The notes under the pieces: generated by a model
Database searches by the model: none
What the model was told of the DNA's origin: nothing
What the model saw: the letters and a program-made list of their open reading frames with translations, nothing else
Part shown: positions 15,293 through 29,399 of the stretch, in pieces
How positions within the stretch are numbered: the first letter of the stretch is position 1
Layout of the letters: each line of letters begins with the position of its first letter
From: a candidate division NC10 bacterium CSP1-5
GTDB taxonomy: Bacteria > Methylomirabilota > Methylomirabilia > Methylomirabilales > CSP1-5
DNA: 64,000 nt
Assembly: GCA_001443495.1 (NCBI GenBank)
Contig: LDXR01000004.1
Coordinates: forward strand, 98,295-162,294
Direction of reading: 5' to 3'
Position numbers and translations under genes: made by a program

Positions 15293-15327
15293 TTACAAGA
15301 CTATTGCCGCTTGAAAATGGAGAGAGC

Positions 15328-18147
<2,820 letters not shown>

Positions 18148-18160
18148 CCCGCTGGCGGAC

Positions 18161-19567
18161 TCAGTCCTTAAGCTCGTCAAACAGATTGTTGAACGACTCG
18201 GCGAGCGTCGGGTGGGCGAAGATGGCGTCGCGCAGCGTCGTGTAGGGGACCCGCCCCATCATCGCAATCGAGAGCATCGACATCAACTCGCCCCCTTCGA
18301 CCCCCAGAACGGCACAGCCGAGGATTTCCCCGGTCTCGGCATCCACCACCGCCTTCATGAAGCCCCGCGGCTCATCCATTTCGAGGGCGCGGGCCACATA
18401 GCTCATGGGCATCTTGGCGATGCGGATTCGCCGTCCCTGGGTGCGGGCCTCGGCCTCTGTCATCCCGACGCGGCCGAGTTGCGGGTCGATATATACCGTG
18501 TAAGGGACCAGTCGGCCGGCGGCGGTGGCTTTCCCCCCGTCGAGCAGGTTGGTCTTGATTATGCGAAAATCGTCGTATGAGATGTGGGTGAAGGCGGGGC
18601 CGCCCTTGACGTCTCCCAGCGCGTAGATCCCCGGCGCGTTGGTTTCGAGTCGCTCGTTCACCGGAATATTGCCGCGCTTGTCCGTTGTGATGCCCGCCGC
18701 GGTCAGGTTGAGTGCCTCTGTGTTGGGGGCCCGGCCGGCTGCCACCAGGAGATGGGAACCGCTCAACGTGCGCTCGCCCGCCGGACCGCTGACCGTAAGT
18801 CGGACAGTCCCGCCACCGTCCTTCGCGACGCGAACGGCCTGCGTCTCCAACAACACCTCGATGCCGTCTTCGCGGAGGATCTTGGCGACTTCCTCGGCTA
18901 CATCCGCGTCCTCGCGGGCGAGCAACTGTTTGCCGCGCTGGACGACCGTGACCGCACTCCCGAATCGCCGGAACATCTGGCCGAACTCTAACCCGATGTA
19001 GCCTCCCCCCAGCACGAGTAGATGTTCCGGCAAGACGTCCAGTTCCATAATCGACGTGGAGTCGAGGACCGGGACGCTGTCGAGGCCGGGGAGGGGAGGG
19101 CCTTCCGGTCGGCCACCCGTGTTGATGAAGATGGTGTCGGCGGTGAGGTGGCGGGGTTCGCCGCCCTGCAGGCGCACCGCCACGGATTTCGGGCCGCTGA
19201 AGCTCGCCTCGCCGAAGATGAGCTCTAGGTTCTTCGTGTTCTGGAGGTGTCGCTGGCTGCCGTTGCGGAAGCTCTCGACGATGCCCTGCTTGCGCCGCCG
19301 CACCTCGGCCATACTCACCCGCACCCCGTTCAGGTGGACCCCGTAATCCGCCGCCCGTTGAGCGAGATAGGCCACGCGCGCGCTGGCTACCATCGTCTTC
19401 GTGGGGGTGCACCCCACATTGATGCAGGTGCCGCCGACGTGCTTTCGCTCGATGATGACTGTCTTCCACCCCGCGTCGGCTAACGCCACAGAGAGTGGCT
19501 TGCCCGCCTGGCCGGTACCGATGATAATAGCGTCGTATCGTTCCGGTCCCCCTGTCGTCGGCGCCAT
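18161..19567 (-). CDS. FAD-dependent pyridine nucleotide-disulfide oxidoreductase (mercuric reductase-like)
   Basis: A 468-residue class I flavoprotein disulfide reductase. FAD-binding [16 protein letters not shown] opens the protein. The redox disulfide is in [14 protein letters not shown]. The NAD(P)H site is [19 protein letters not shown], and [16 protein letters not shown] is the second FAD motif. The dimer-interface motif is FAHPTLAES. It lacks the HMA metal domain and the C-terminal CC pair of true MerA, so mercuric activity is not supported. It resembles the MerA-like FAD oxidoreductases common in bacteria. It is the last gene of the minus-strand carbohydrate region and converges with secA, with 13 bases between stops. 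Confidence 0.9.
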   Translation of the reverse strand: MAPTTGGPERYDAIIIGTGQAGKPLSVALADAGWKTVIIERKHVGGTCINVGCTPTKTMVASARVAYLAQRAADYGVHLNGVRVSMAEVRRRKQGIVESFRNGSQRHLQNTKNLELIFGEASFSGPKSVAVRLQGGEPRHLTADTIFINTGGRPEGPPLPGLDSVPVLDSTSIMELDVLPEHLLVLGGGYIGLEFGQMFRRFGSAVTVVQRGKQLLAREDADVAEEVAKILREDGIEVLLETQAVRVAKDGGGTVRLTVSGPAGERTLSGSHLLVAAGRAPNTEALNLTAAGITTDKRGNIPVNERLETNAPGIYALGDVKGGPAFTHISYDDFRIIKTNLLDGGKATAAGRLVPYTVYIDPQLGRVGMTEAEARTQGRRIRIAKMPMSYVARALEMDEPRGFMKAVVDAETGEILGCAVLGVEGGELMSMLSIAMMGRVPYTTLRDAIFAHPTLAESFNNLFDELKD

Positions 19568-19587
19568 GGCTCGAAACCTCCCCGTCT

Positions 19588-19938
19588 TTACGATGCCTTT
19601 TTGAGTTTCATCTCCAAGTACCCTTTGAGCGCCACACCGTTGTTGCGCCTGGAGTCTCGGGCACTATACACAAGCGTGACGGTCCCCGTGTGCGTCGCCT
19701 CGAGGATCGGACCCCACGCCTCGGGACGCCGGTCGAGTTCCGCCGCGTATCGACGACGGAATTCATCCCATCGATAGGGATCGTGGGCGAACCAGCGCCG
19801 CAGGGTATCGCTGGGGGCGACCTCCTTTGCCCAGGCATCCAGGGAGAGCCTCTCCCGCTTGATGCCTCTGGGCCAGAGCCGGTCTACCAGGAAACGGCGG
19901 CCATCCTCCCGGCGCGCCGGCTCGTAGACTCGTTTCAC
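19588..19938 (-). CDS. DUF488 family protein
   Basis: A 116-residue protein beginning [20 protein letters not shown], then [16 protein letters not shown] and [19 protein letters not shown]. It ends [20 protein letters not shown] before YLE. These are the signature blocks of the DUF488 YeaO-like family, whose biochemical role is not established. The GTG at 19938 is chosen for the AGAAGGA upstream. It is encoded 23 bases after the glucosidase gene and is probably cotranscribed. Confidence 0.85.
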   Translation of the reverse strand: MKRVYEPARREDGRRFLVDRLWPRGIKRERLSLDAWAKEVAPSDTLRRWFAHDPYRWDEFRRRYAAELDRRPEAWGPILEATHTGTVTLVYSARDSRRNNGVALKGYLEMKLKKAS

Positions 19939-19961
19939 CCGAATCCTTCTACTATGCCTTA

Positions 19962-22613
<2,652 letters not shown>

Positions 22614-22664
22614 GGATCTTTCTCCCACGAACGTTTCCCTGGCCGGGTCGAGTATCCGTTCGAT

Positions 22665-24614
22665 CTATCGAGTCTTGTCTCTGTTCTCTGCCAGGACGAC
22701 CTCCACGAGACGCAGGGCCTCTCCGACGGACCAGGCTTGGAAGGGGCACCCTCGCGGGGTGTGCGGGGGATCCCCGTCCGCGATCTCTGAGATGTGGCCG
22801 AGGCCGGCCTCGTCCAGATGCCGGAGAATGGGATCGAGAAACTTCGCGCGGGCCTCTCGCTTGGCCTGGCGCGTTCCCCCCCGCACTCGCGCCCAGGCCT
22901 CGACAAAGGGCCCGATGAGCCACGGCCAGACGGTTCCCTGGTGATAGGAGCCGTCTCGCTCGCGAACGCCCCCCTCATAGTGGGGAGTATACCCCGGCTC
23001 CCCGGGCGCCAGCGAGCGCAGGCCGAGCGGTGTCCAGAGGCGCGCCTCGACGGCCTCGACGACGCGGCGGGCCCGATCGTCCTCGAGCAGCGAGATGGGA
23101 AGACCGCCCACGGCGAAGATCTGGTTCGGGCGGAAGGCGGGATCGGCCGTCCCGGAGTTATGATCGGGGTCCACCACATCGTAGAGATACCCGCCGGCCT
23201 CGTTCCAGAACCGGGCGCGGAAGGCCCGGGAGCCGCGTGCGAAGAGCCTCTTCCACGGCTCCGAGAATTGGCTCCCGACCCAGAGGGCGTTGAGCCAGAG
23301 GGCCTCGACCTCGACCGGCTTGCCGGTCCGCGGAGTGACGACCCAGTCGCCCACCTTAGCATCCATCCAGGTGAGTTGCACACCGGGCTCGCCGGCGGCC
23401 AGTAGACCGTCATCGTCGAGACGGATGCCGTAACGCGTCCCTTGGCTGTAGCTGGTCAGAATCGCTGCGGTAGCCTCCTGGAGGGTCTTCCGGTCGCGGG
23501 CCGAGACCTTGTGCTCCTCTGCCTCCATCGTTCGGAGGAAATCGTGAACCGCAATGACATACCAGAGCGAGGCATCGACCGAGTTGAACTCCGGGGCGTC
23601 CCCTCGATCGGGGAACAGATTGGGAAGCATCCCTTCGGAGACCGCCCCCGCCCATTCGAGAAGGATCTGCTGGGCCTCTGCGAGCCTTCCGGTGGCGAGG
23701 CAGAGGCCGCGCAGCGCGATGAAGGTGTCGCGGCCCCAATCGGTGAACCACGGATACCCCGCCACGATCGTCTTCCCCGTACCCCGGCGGACGAGATAGG
23801 CGTCCGCCGCTCGGTGAAGGCGGGACGCGAAGCCTCGCCGCTGCCGTTCGGCATCACGGAGGCTTTTCACACACGCCTCCGCTGAAGCACCCTGCGGAAG
23901 GGTCGCGGATTCCTGCCCCTCTGTGGCCAGGATCAGGACGGCCTCGCCCGCGGCGAGGTCGCAATGAAAGATCCCGGGCGAGGCGAGGTCTTCGGTGAAA
24001 TCGAGGCCCCGGGCGCGTTCCTCTTCGTAGAGAAAGTTGCGGTACCAATCGGGTTGATGAGCATATTCTCCGTTCGAGAGGACGACGATCCCCGGAAGGT
24101 CGGGATAGGGGCGCCAGACGAGCCGGCCGTCACGCGCCTCTGGCTCGAACCGGAAATGGGGATTCTGATGGTGGAGGGCGTGGTAGTCACGCCCGGAGAG
24201 AAAGGGCCGGACCGAGAGCCTGACACCTCTCCGGGGCGACCGGAGACGCCAGGAGAGGACGGTCACGGAAGCGCCATTTCGGACGAAGAGGTCGTGTTCG
24301 ATCTCTGTGCCGTCCTCGAGCCGAAAGCGCCAGCGCGGCCACGGTTCTGCCTCGAAGGCCTCGATCCGTCGGGCGCCGTCAGGGTGAATCACATCAGGCG
24401 GGTATGCCTGGGAGGAGAGGGCGAAGCTTCCCACCGGCGTCTCGACCCAGGCGTCAAAACCATTGACGAGAAGGACGCGGCCGGTGGGCGGGGTCGTCGC
24501 GGTCAGGAGGAGGCCGTGGTACCGCCGCGTCCGGATGCCGGCAACGGTCCCCGAGGCGAAGCCGCCCAGGCCATCCGCTTCGAGCCATTCGTTCTTGTTC
24601 ATCGCTGCGCTCAT
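22665..24614 (-). CDS. Glycogen debranching enzyme, amylo-alpha-1,6-glucosidase (GH133)
   Basis: A 649-residue enzyme. The N-terminal Gde_N domain starts NEWLEADGLGGFASGTVAGI, then RTRRYHGLLLTAT, the usual opening. The C-terminal catalytic part has AGYPWFTDWGRDTFIALRGL, NSVDASLWYV, LTWMDAKVGDWVVTPRTGKP and HQGTVWPWLIGPFVEA. The acidic residues in TDWGRD and TWMDA match known catalytic-site blocks of the family. It removes alpha-1,6 branches from glycogen in the cytoplasm. Its ATG overlaps the upstream VOC stop by four bases, and the glucosidase follows, so the three are one transcription unit. Confidence 0.93.
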   Translation of the reverse strand: MSAAMNKNEWLEADGLGGFASGTVAGIRTRRYHGLLLTATTPPTGRVLLVNGFDAWVETPVGSFALSSQAYPPDVIHPDGARRIEAFEAEPWPRWRFRLEDGTEIEHDLFVRNGASVTVLSWRLRSPRRGVRLSVRPFLSGRDYHALHHQNPHFRFEPEARDGRLVWRPYPDLPGIVVLSNGEYAHQPDWYRNFLYEEERARGLDFTEDLASPGIFHCDLAAGEAVLILATEGQESATLPQGASAEACVKSLRDAERQRRGFASRLHRAADAYLVRRGTGKTIVAGYPWFTDWGRDTFIALRGLCLATGRLAEAQQILLEWAGAVSEGMLPNLFPDRGDAPEFNSVDASLWYVIAVHDFLRTMEAEEHKVSARDRKTLQEATAAILTSYSQGTRYGIRLDDDGLLAAGEPGVQLTWMDAKVGDWVVTPRTGKPVEVEALWLNALWVGSQFSEPWKRLFARGSRAFRARFWNEAGGYLYDVVDPDHNSGTADPAFRPNQIFAVGGLPISLLEDDRARRVVEAVEARLWTPLGLRSLAPGEPGYTPHYEGGVRERDGSYHQGTVWPWLIGPFVEAWARVRGGTRQAKREARAKFLDPILRHLDEAGLGHISEIADGDPPHTPRGCPFQAWSVGEALRLVEVVLAENRDKTR

Positions 24615-25657
24615 TTATCCGTGAGCTGGATCACGTGGCCATCCGGGTCTCGCACCAGGAGGCCCTTGGTGAATCCGAGTCCACCCTCCGGAATCGTGAC
24701 GGCGCCCGGGGAGACAAAGGCAGATCTGCCGCCGCGCAACCGCGCTGCGGCCGCCTCCGCGTCGCGGACGATCAATCGTGTTTGCCAGTGGATGAGATCG
24801 TTGGCCCGCGCGTCGGCCGGCATGGGGCGGCCATCGCGCGGCGCCAGGTATTCGAGCAACTCGATGCCCGGCCCGGCGGCCGCCCGCAGCGTGGTGATGC
24901 GCAGCCGCGCGGCGAAGACGTTGTTGAGATGCTCCTGTTCGGTGCCGTAGTTTTCGCTCTCCCCGACGACTTTCAGCCCCAGGAGGTCCCGATAGAATTT
25001 CAGGCTGGCGTCGGTGTCGGCAGCGACGATGGCGGTGTGATCGATGCCGAGAAAGAGCTTGTCCGTCGGGCGATGCCATTTGGAATCGCCTTTGTCCGGG
25101 GGGAACTGGAGGATCTCGAGGGCGTGGCCGTCCGGGTCCTTGAAATAGAAGGCGCGAATGCCGGCCGCGTTCTTGTTCCAATCGGGCAGGCGCTGAGGCC
25201 CGGAGGAGGCGTGCTGGACCTTGTGCTGGCGTAGCACCCGGTAGGCGCGGTCCATGTCGGCGACGATAATGGCGATGTGTTGAAACCAGCGATCATTGCT
25301 CCGCGAGTCCAGCGGAATGGGGCGCCCCTTGGGGGCCAGGTACTCCGTGAGCTCGATGGACTCGTCGCCGAGCTTCATCCGCACGACTCGCATGCGGAGC
25401 CCGAAGACCCCCTGGAGGTGTTCGTAATCGCTCCCAGCCACCTCGACATCGGAGACCTTCTCAAAGGTGAGGATCCTCGCGTAAAACTCGACGGCACGAT
25501 CTATGTCTGACACGGTCATGCCCACCGCGTCAACGGCGGCGACCAGGGGCTGGTGCAGAGGCGGCTGCCCCCAGGCCACCTCCAGCGCGAGGGCGAGCAG
25601 GGCCCACAGGATCAGAACTGCGGTTGCAATCCTGCGATGCGGAGGTGCGGGTGCCAT
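24611..25657 (-). CDS. Secreted protein with two VOC (glyoxalase/dioxygenase-fold) domains
   Basis: A 348-residue protein with an N-terminal signal peptide (AVLILWALLALALEVAWGQP). The first VOC domain, about residues 38-185, starts DAVGMTVSDIDRAVEFYARI and ends AFYFKDPDGHALEILQFP. The second, about 205-345, starts LGIDHTAIVAADTDASLKFY and ends LLVRDPDGHVIQLTD. Each carries the metal-binding His/Glu pattern of the superfamily. An exported double VOC protein suggests a periplasmic metal-dependent lyase, epimerase or binding role, but the substrate is unknown. It sits between a GMC oxidoreductase and the debranching enzyme and overlaps the latter. Confidence 0.83.
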   Translation of the reverse strand: MAPAPPHRRIATAVLILWALLALALEVAWGQPPLHQPLVAAVDAVGMTVSDIDRAVEFYARILTFEKVSDVEVAGSDYEHLQGVFGLRMRVVRMKLGDESIELTEYLAPKGRPIPLDSRSNDRWFQHIAIIVADMDRAYRVLRQHKVQHASSGPQRLPDWNKNAAGIRAFYFKDPDGHALEILQFPPDKGDSKWHRPTDKLFLGIDHTAIVAADTDASLKFYRDLLGLKVVGESENYGTEQEHLNNVFAARLRITTLRAAAGPGIELLEYLAPRDGRPMPADARANDLIHWQTRLIVRDAEAAAARLRGGRSAFVSPGAVTIPEGGLGFTKGLLVRDPDGHVIQLTDK

Positions 25658-25667
25658 GGGTGCTCCT

Positions 25668-27239
25668 TCAGCGCAGGCGCCGGAGCAGGTGATCGCCGAC
25701 GCGCAGGGCGTTGGCCATGATGGTGAGCGCGGGATTCACCGCCCCGCTCGAGGGGAAGAAGCTCGCGTCCACCACGTAGAGGTTATCCACCTCGTGGGCC
25801 TTGCAGTTCACATCGAGGGCCGAGGTCTTTGGGTCGCGCCCAAAGCGAATGGTGCCGTTCTGGTGGGCGACGCCCGCCAACGGGATGCGCTGGCCGATGA
25901 ACAGGCTCCGCGCGAACAACCCCACGTGGCATTCGTGGGCATGCTCCTGACACTTCGTCTGCTGCTGCATGAGCTCCTTGAGCTTCGCAATGAGCCGCTG
26001 GTGCCCCTCCTCATTGTTCGGCGTGTACACGAGCACAATGTTGCCTTTGTGGTCGAGCATGACGCGGTTGTCTGGATCGGGCAGGTCCTCCGACGTGAGC
26101 CAGAAGTCCAGCGAGTGCTTTGCCATCAGGTCGAGGGTGAAGCCCGGTGCGATCGCCGGCGCGCCCGCCCTCAACGTGTCCCTGTCCAGCTTTCCGACAA
26201 ACGAGATATGGCCCATGGGATAGTTCCACTCCTTGGAGCCAAAGTAGAAGTCGTTGACCGACAGGCTCTTCTGGAAGACCGTGGGGTTCGGACACTTGGA
26301 GATCGCCATCAGGACCGAGTTGACATGGCCCATGTAGTGGCGCCCGACGACGTCAGAGCCGTTGGCCAATCCCCGCGGGTGCGTATCGTTGGCCGAGCGG
26401 AGCAACAGCGCCGCGGAGTTAATTGCGCCACAGGAGACCACCACGATGTTCGCCGAGTACGCCTCGGTCGCTCCGTTGCGCTGCACCATGACCTTCGTTA
26501 CCTCGCGGCCAGACGGGCTCGTCTCCAAACGCGACACGTAGGCGTTGGTCAGGAGCGCCACGTTGGGGTGTTCGAGCGCCGGGTCCACGCACAACACCTG
26601 CGCATCCGACTTGGCGTAGACAAGGCAGGGGTGCCCATCACAGGTGTCGCAACGGATGCACCGGCTCTTGTGCGGGTTCTGTTCATCCAGCATGACGCCG
26701 AGGGGCGTATGGAACGGTCGCAGGCCGAGGCGTGCGAAGTCGTCGCTCAGTTGCTGGATCCGCGGCTCGTGGCTCACCGGAGGGTAGGGATAAGGTCCAG
26801 AGGCCAGGGGGTCGGTGGGGTCTTCGCCACGCTGCCCATGCACATGGTAGAGCCGCTCGGCCTGGGTGTAGTAGGGCTCCATATCCTGGTAGGCAATGGG
26901 CCATGCCGGCGAGATGCCGCCTGAGTGCTTGATCTCGCCGAAATCCTCCTTTCGCAGTCGGAAGAGCGCGGCGCCGTAGAACTTGGTGTTGCCGCCAACG
27001 TAGTAGTTCGTGTGGGGGTGCAGGGGGTCGCCGTTGCTGTCCAGCCAGACTTCCTTGGTCTGGTACTTCCCTTCGAGGTTGACGGCCCTCGTGCTCCAGT
27101 TGTCCTTCTCGCGTGGCACGTAGCCGCCCCGCTCGAGTAGGAGGATGCGCTTACCCGAGGGCGCCAGCCTGTATGCCAGCGTCCCGCCGCCCGCCCCCGT
27201 CCCGATGATGATCACGTCAAAATGATCTGCCCGAGCCAT
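25668..27239 (-). CDS. GMC family FAD-dependent oxidoreductase (sugar or polyol dehydrogenase type)
   Basis: A 523-residue flavoprotein. FAD-binding DVIIIGTGAGGGTLAYRLAP, YYVGGNTKFYGAALFRLR and the C-terminal GMC block (VDASFFPSSGAVNPALTIMA) are all present, with H/N catalytic candidates near the end. A cysteine-rich insertion, RCIRCDTCDGHPCLVYAKSD, is shared by sugar dehydrogenases of this family and might hold a metal or disulfides. The ATG at 27239 has AAGGAGGAATC upstream; the longer frame lacks a ribosome site. No signal peptide is visible, though some relatives are exported with a partner. It precedes the VOC gene by 10 bases and probably oxidises a sugar or polyol. Confidence 0.88.
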   Translation of the reverse strand: MARADHFDVIIIGTGAGGGTLAYRLAPSGKRILLLERGGYVPREKDNWSTRAVNLEGKYQTKEVWLDSNGDPLHPHTNYYVGGNTKFYGAALFRLRKEDFGEIKHSGGISPAWPIAYQDMEPYYTQAERLYHVHGQRGEDPTDPLASGPYPYPPVSHEPRIQQLSDDFARLGLRPFHTPLGVMLDEQNPHKSRCIRCDTCDGHPCLVYAKSDAQVLCVDPALEHPNVALLTNAYVSRLETSPSGREVTKVMVQRNGATEAYSANIVVVSCGAINSAALLLRSANDTHPRGLANGSDVVGRHYMGHVNSVLMAISKCPNPTVFQKSLSVNDFYFGSKEWNYPMGHISFVGKLDRDTLRAGAPAIAPGFTLDLMAKHSLDFWLTSEDLPDPDNRVMLDHKGNIVLVYTPNNEEGHQRLIAKLKELMQQQTKCQEHAHECHVGLFARSLFIGQRIPLAGVAHQNGTIRFGRDPKTSALDVNCKAHEVDNLYVVDASFFPSSGAVNPALTIMANALRVGDHLLRRLR

Positions 27240-27390
27240 GATTCCTCCTTCGTTGTCCGCGGGCGCCAAGGGCGCTGTGCCAACCCTGAGGCCGAAGGGG
27301 TGGCGTTCCGGTAGGGTAAGATGAGGAGCACGTGATCGACTCTTGCATTATCCACCGCCCGACTGTCGAAGATCAACGAACAAAAAGGTC

Positions 27391-28368
27391 CTACGCAGAA
27401 ATCAACGTCGGCGCCATAGCCCGATGTACCCCGCTCTGAGCCAGGACGCTCAGGACCCGGCCAGGTTCCCCCAGGTCGCTCCACTGCACGCCGCCCACGG
27501 GAAGGACCGCGAGGTCTTCAGGACGGCTGACGAGAACCTGTTCGGAGAAGTTCGTCGATGGGAGTCCGGCGTAGAGCGCTTCGATGGCCACTTCCTCGTC
27601 GTGCGTGTTGAGCACCGGCCACAGGCCGAGGAAGGAGTGGTAGAGATCGGGAGCTGCACCCTCGATCAGCGCAAGGAGGGTGGCACCCCGGGCGACCATC
27701 ACGAAGCTGTTCCACAGGCACCCCTCGGCCAGCAGTGTCCGGGCCAGTATGGGTTTCGGCTTCTCCCAGAAGCGTCGGACCCGAAAGAACGCGGGCCGTC
27801 CGTTCCCGAATATCGGCTGATCTGGTTCGATCCACCCGTACGCGGTCTCGGGAGACGCGGGTGAGATTCCCAGCAGGATCACCAGCTCGGGCCTCCTCAG
27901 GACGCCGTCAAACGCGACCCTCACGTGCGCCATGAATGCCTCATCGTCGGAGACGTAGTGATCGGACGGGAAGAGGGCGACCGATGCCGTCGGCGCCATC
28001 TTGGCGATCCGGAGAAGGGCGTACAGGATGGCGGGGCTGGTTCCTCGGTTTTCGGGTTGCACCACGAGGAGACGCGATGGCACCTGATGGATGAGCGGTG
28101 CGTAAAACCGTTCGTGCGCCTTGGTGAGGACCGCGACGGTTCGCTCAGGCGCAACCGTCTGCGCCACGCGGCGGCGGGTTCGGTCCAAGAGGCTTTCGTT
28201 GTCGAAGATCGGACAGAACTGCTTGGGCCGGTCGTCCCCCGTGATCCGTCGGGTCAAGGAGCGAAGCCGCGTCCCGTCCCCTCCGGCCAGGATCAGACTC
28301 CACTGGCTTGTGTCGTAGGAGGGCTCCTTCGGGGAGAAGCACTGTCTCTTGCCGTTGTCTGAAATCAT
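27391..28368 (-). CDS. Mannose-1-phosphate guanylyltransferase-like nucleotidyltransferase
   Basis: A 325-residue sugar-nucleotide transferase. The N-terminal signature LILAGGDGTRLRSLTRRITG, then DDRPKQFCPI, is the guanylyltransferase loop with the catalytic Arg/Lys. VALFPSDHYVSDD is the nucleotide-aspartate motif and WEKPKPILA a later conserved block. It should form GDP-mannose from mannose-1-phosphate and GTP for glycan synthesis. It lacks the cupin isomerase domain of bifunctional ManC. It follows the SMP-30 gene by two bases, an odd place for a GDP-mannose enzyme, which suggests operon opportunism or a polysaccharide link. Confidence 0.82.
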   Translation of the reverse strand: MISDNGKRQCFSPKEPSYDTSQWSLILAGGDGTRLRSLTRRITGDDRPKQFCPIFDNESLLDRTRRRVAQTVAPERTVAVLTKAHERFYAPLIHQVPSRLLVVQPENRGTSPAILYALLRIAKMAPTASVALFPSDHYVSDDEAFMAHVRVAFDGVLRRPELVILLGISPASPETAYGWIEPDQPIFGNGRPAFFRVRRFWEKPKPILARTLLAEGCLWNSFVMVARGATLLALIEGAAPDLYHSFLGLWPVLNTHDEEVAIEALYAGLPSTNFSEQVLVSRPEDLAVLPVGGVQWSDLGEPGRVLSVLAQSGVHRAMAPTLISA

Positions 28369-28370
28369 GA

Positions 28371-29399
28371 TCAGAAGCCTGCGCCTTTCGTGTTGAGCCT
28401 GATGCGGTAGACGGCCTTGTCAGCGGTAACATAGAGCGTTGAGCCGTCATCGCCCCAGGCCGCGTTCGATGTGAGACCACCTCTCTCGAAGCTCCCGATG
28501 TGGCTTCCATCCGGCGTAAAGATGTGAATCCCGCCCGGCCCAGCCGCGAAGAGGTTTCCGTCTTTGTCCACCTTCATGCCGTCAGGCACTCCCTTCTTGG
28601 TTTTGGTCCAGGCCGTCGCATCGAAGAAGACCCGGCTGCTGCTTACCGTCCCGTCGCCTTTTAAGTCGAAGGCCAGCCAGACGGCCCGGTTCGGATCGGC
28701 GTTACTGACGTACAACGTCTTCTCATTAGGGGAGAGGGCGATGCCGTTCGGCGCCCTGATCTCCTTGGTGAGCACCGTCAGCGTGCCGCTCCGCGAGAGT
28801 CGGTAGACACCACTGAAATCGAGTTCCTTCTGCGGATCATCAAAGGCCTTGGGCAACCCGAAGGGCGGGTCGGTAAAGTAGAGGTCGCCGTTCGACGCGA
28901 AGACGAGGTCGTTGGGACTGTTCAGCCGCTTGCCCTCGTAACGGTCCACCAGCGTGGCCTTACTGCCATCTTCTTCCACCCTCGAGATGCGGCGGTCGCC
29001 GTGCTCACAGAGGACGAGGCGGCCGGCGGGATCGAAGGTGAGGCCGTTCGAGCCGGGCTCCCGGCCTTGAAACGGTGCCGCGCCGGTGTAGCCGCTCGGT
29101 TTCAAGAAGAGGCTGATGCCGGCCCCATCCTGCCACTTGAAGACCGCGTTGTTCGGGATGTCGGAGAAGAGCAGATAACCGCCTTTCCGGTTCCAGGCCG
29201 GTCCTTCGACCCACGCGAAGCCACCGGCGACCTTCTCGAGCGTCGCGCCGCGCGGCACCAGCCGGTCGAAGCGCGGATCGAGCCGGACAATCTTGCCAAG
29301 GGCTGAGTCCTCTTGCTCGGATGCCGCTCCTGGCAAGAATTGCAGGAAAATCGTCAGAGCGACGGCGATCTGGAGGACAATCAGGACCCTTCTCGTCAT
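28371..29399 (-). CDS. Secreted SMP-30/gluconolactonase-like beta-propeller protein
   Basis: A 342-residue protein with a signal peptide (LIVLQIAVALTIFLQFLPGA). The six-bladed SMP-30/gluconolactonase fold shows in WVEGPAWNRKGGYLLFSDIP, then NNAVFKW, GSNGLTFDPAGRLVLCEHGD, NSPNDLVFASNGDLYFTDPP and APNGIALSPNEKTLYVSNA. The Glu, Asn and Asp in EGP, NSPND and DPP match metal and substrate positions. It probably hydrolyses a sugar lactone in the periplasm. It overlaps the similar upstream gene by four bases; the two are about half identical over the propeller and look like a tandem duplication. Confidence 0.87.
   Translation of the reverse strand: MTRRVLIVLQIAVALTIFLQFLPGAASEQEDSALGKIVRLDPRFDRLVPRGATLEKVAGGFAWVEGPAWNRKGGYLLFSDIPNNAVFKWQDGAGISLFLKPSGYTGAAPFQGREPGSNGLTFDPAGRLVLCEHGDRRISRVEEDGSKATLVDRYEGKRLNSPNDLVFASNGDLYFTDPPFGLPKAFDDPQKELDFSGVYRLSRSGTLTVLTKEIRAPNGIALSPNEKTLYVSNADPNRAVWLAFDLKGDGTVSSSRVFFDATAWTKTKKGVPDGMKVDKDGNLFAAGPGGIHIFTPDGSHIGSFERGGLTSNAAWGDDGSTLYVTADKAVYRIRLNTKGAGF

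Noticed and set aside
18161-19567. Naming the flavoprotein mercuric reductase
   Set aside because: It lacks the N-terminal heavy-metal domain and the C-terminal cysteine pair of MerA, and no other mer genes are present.
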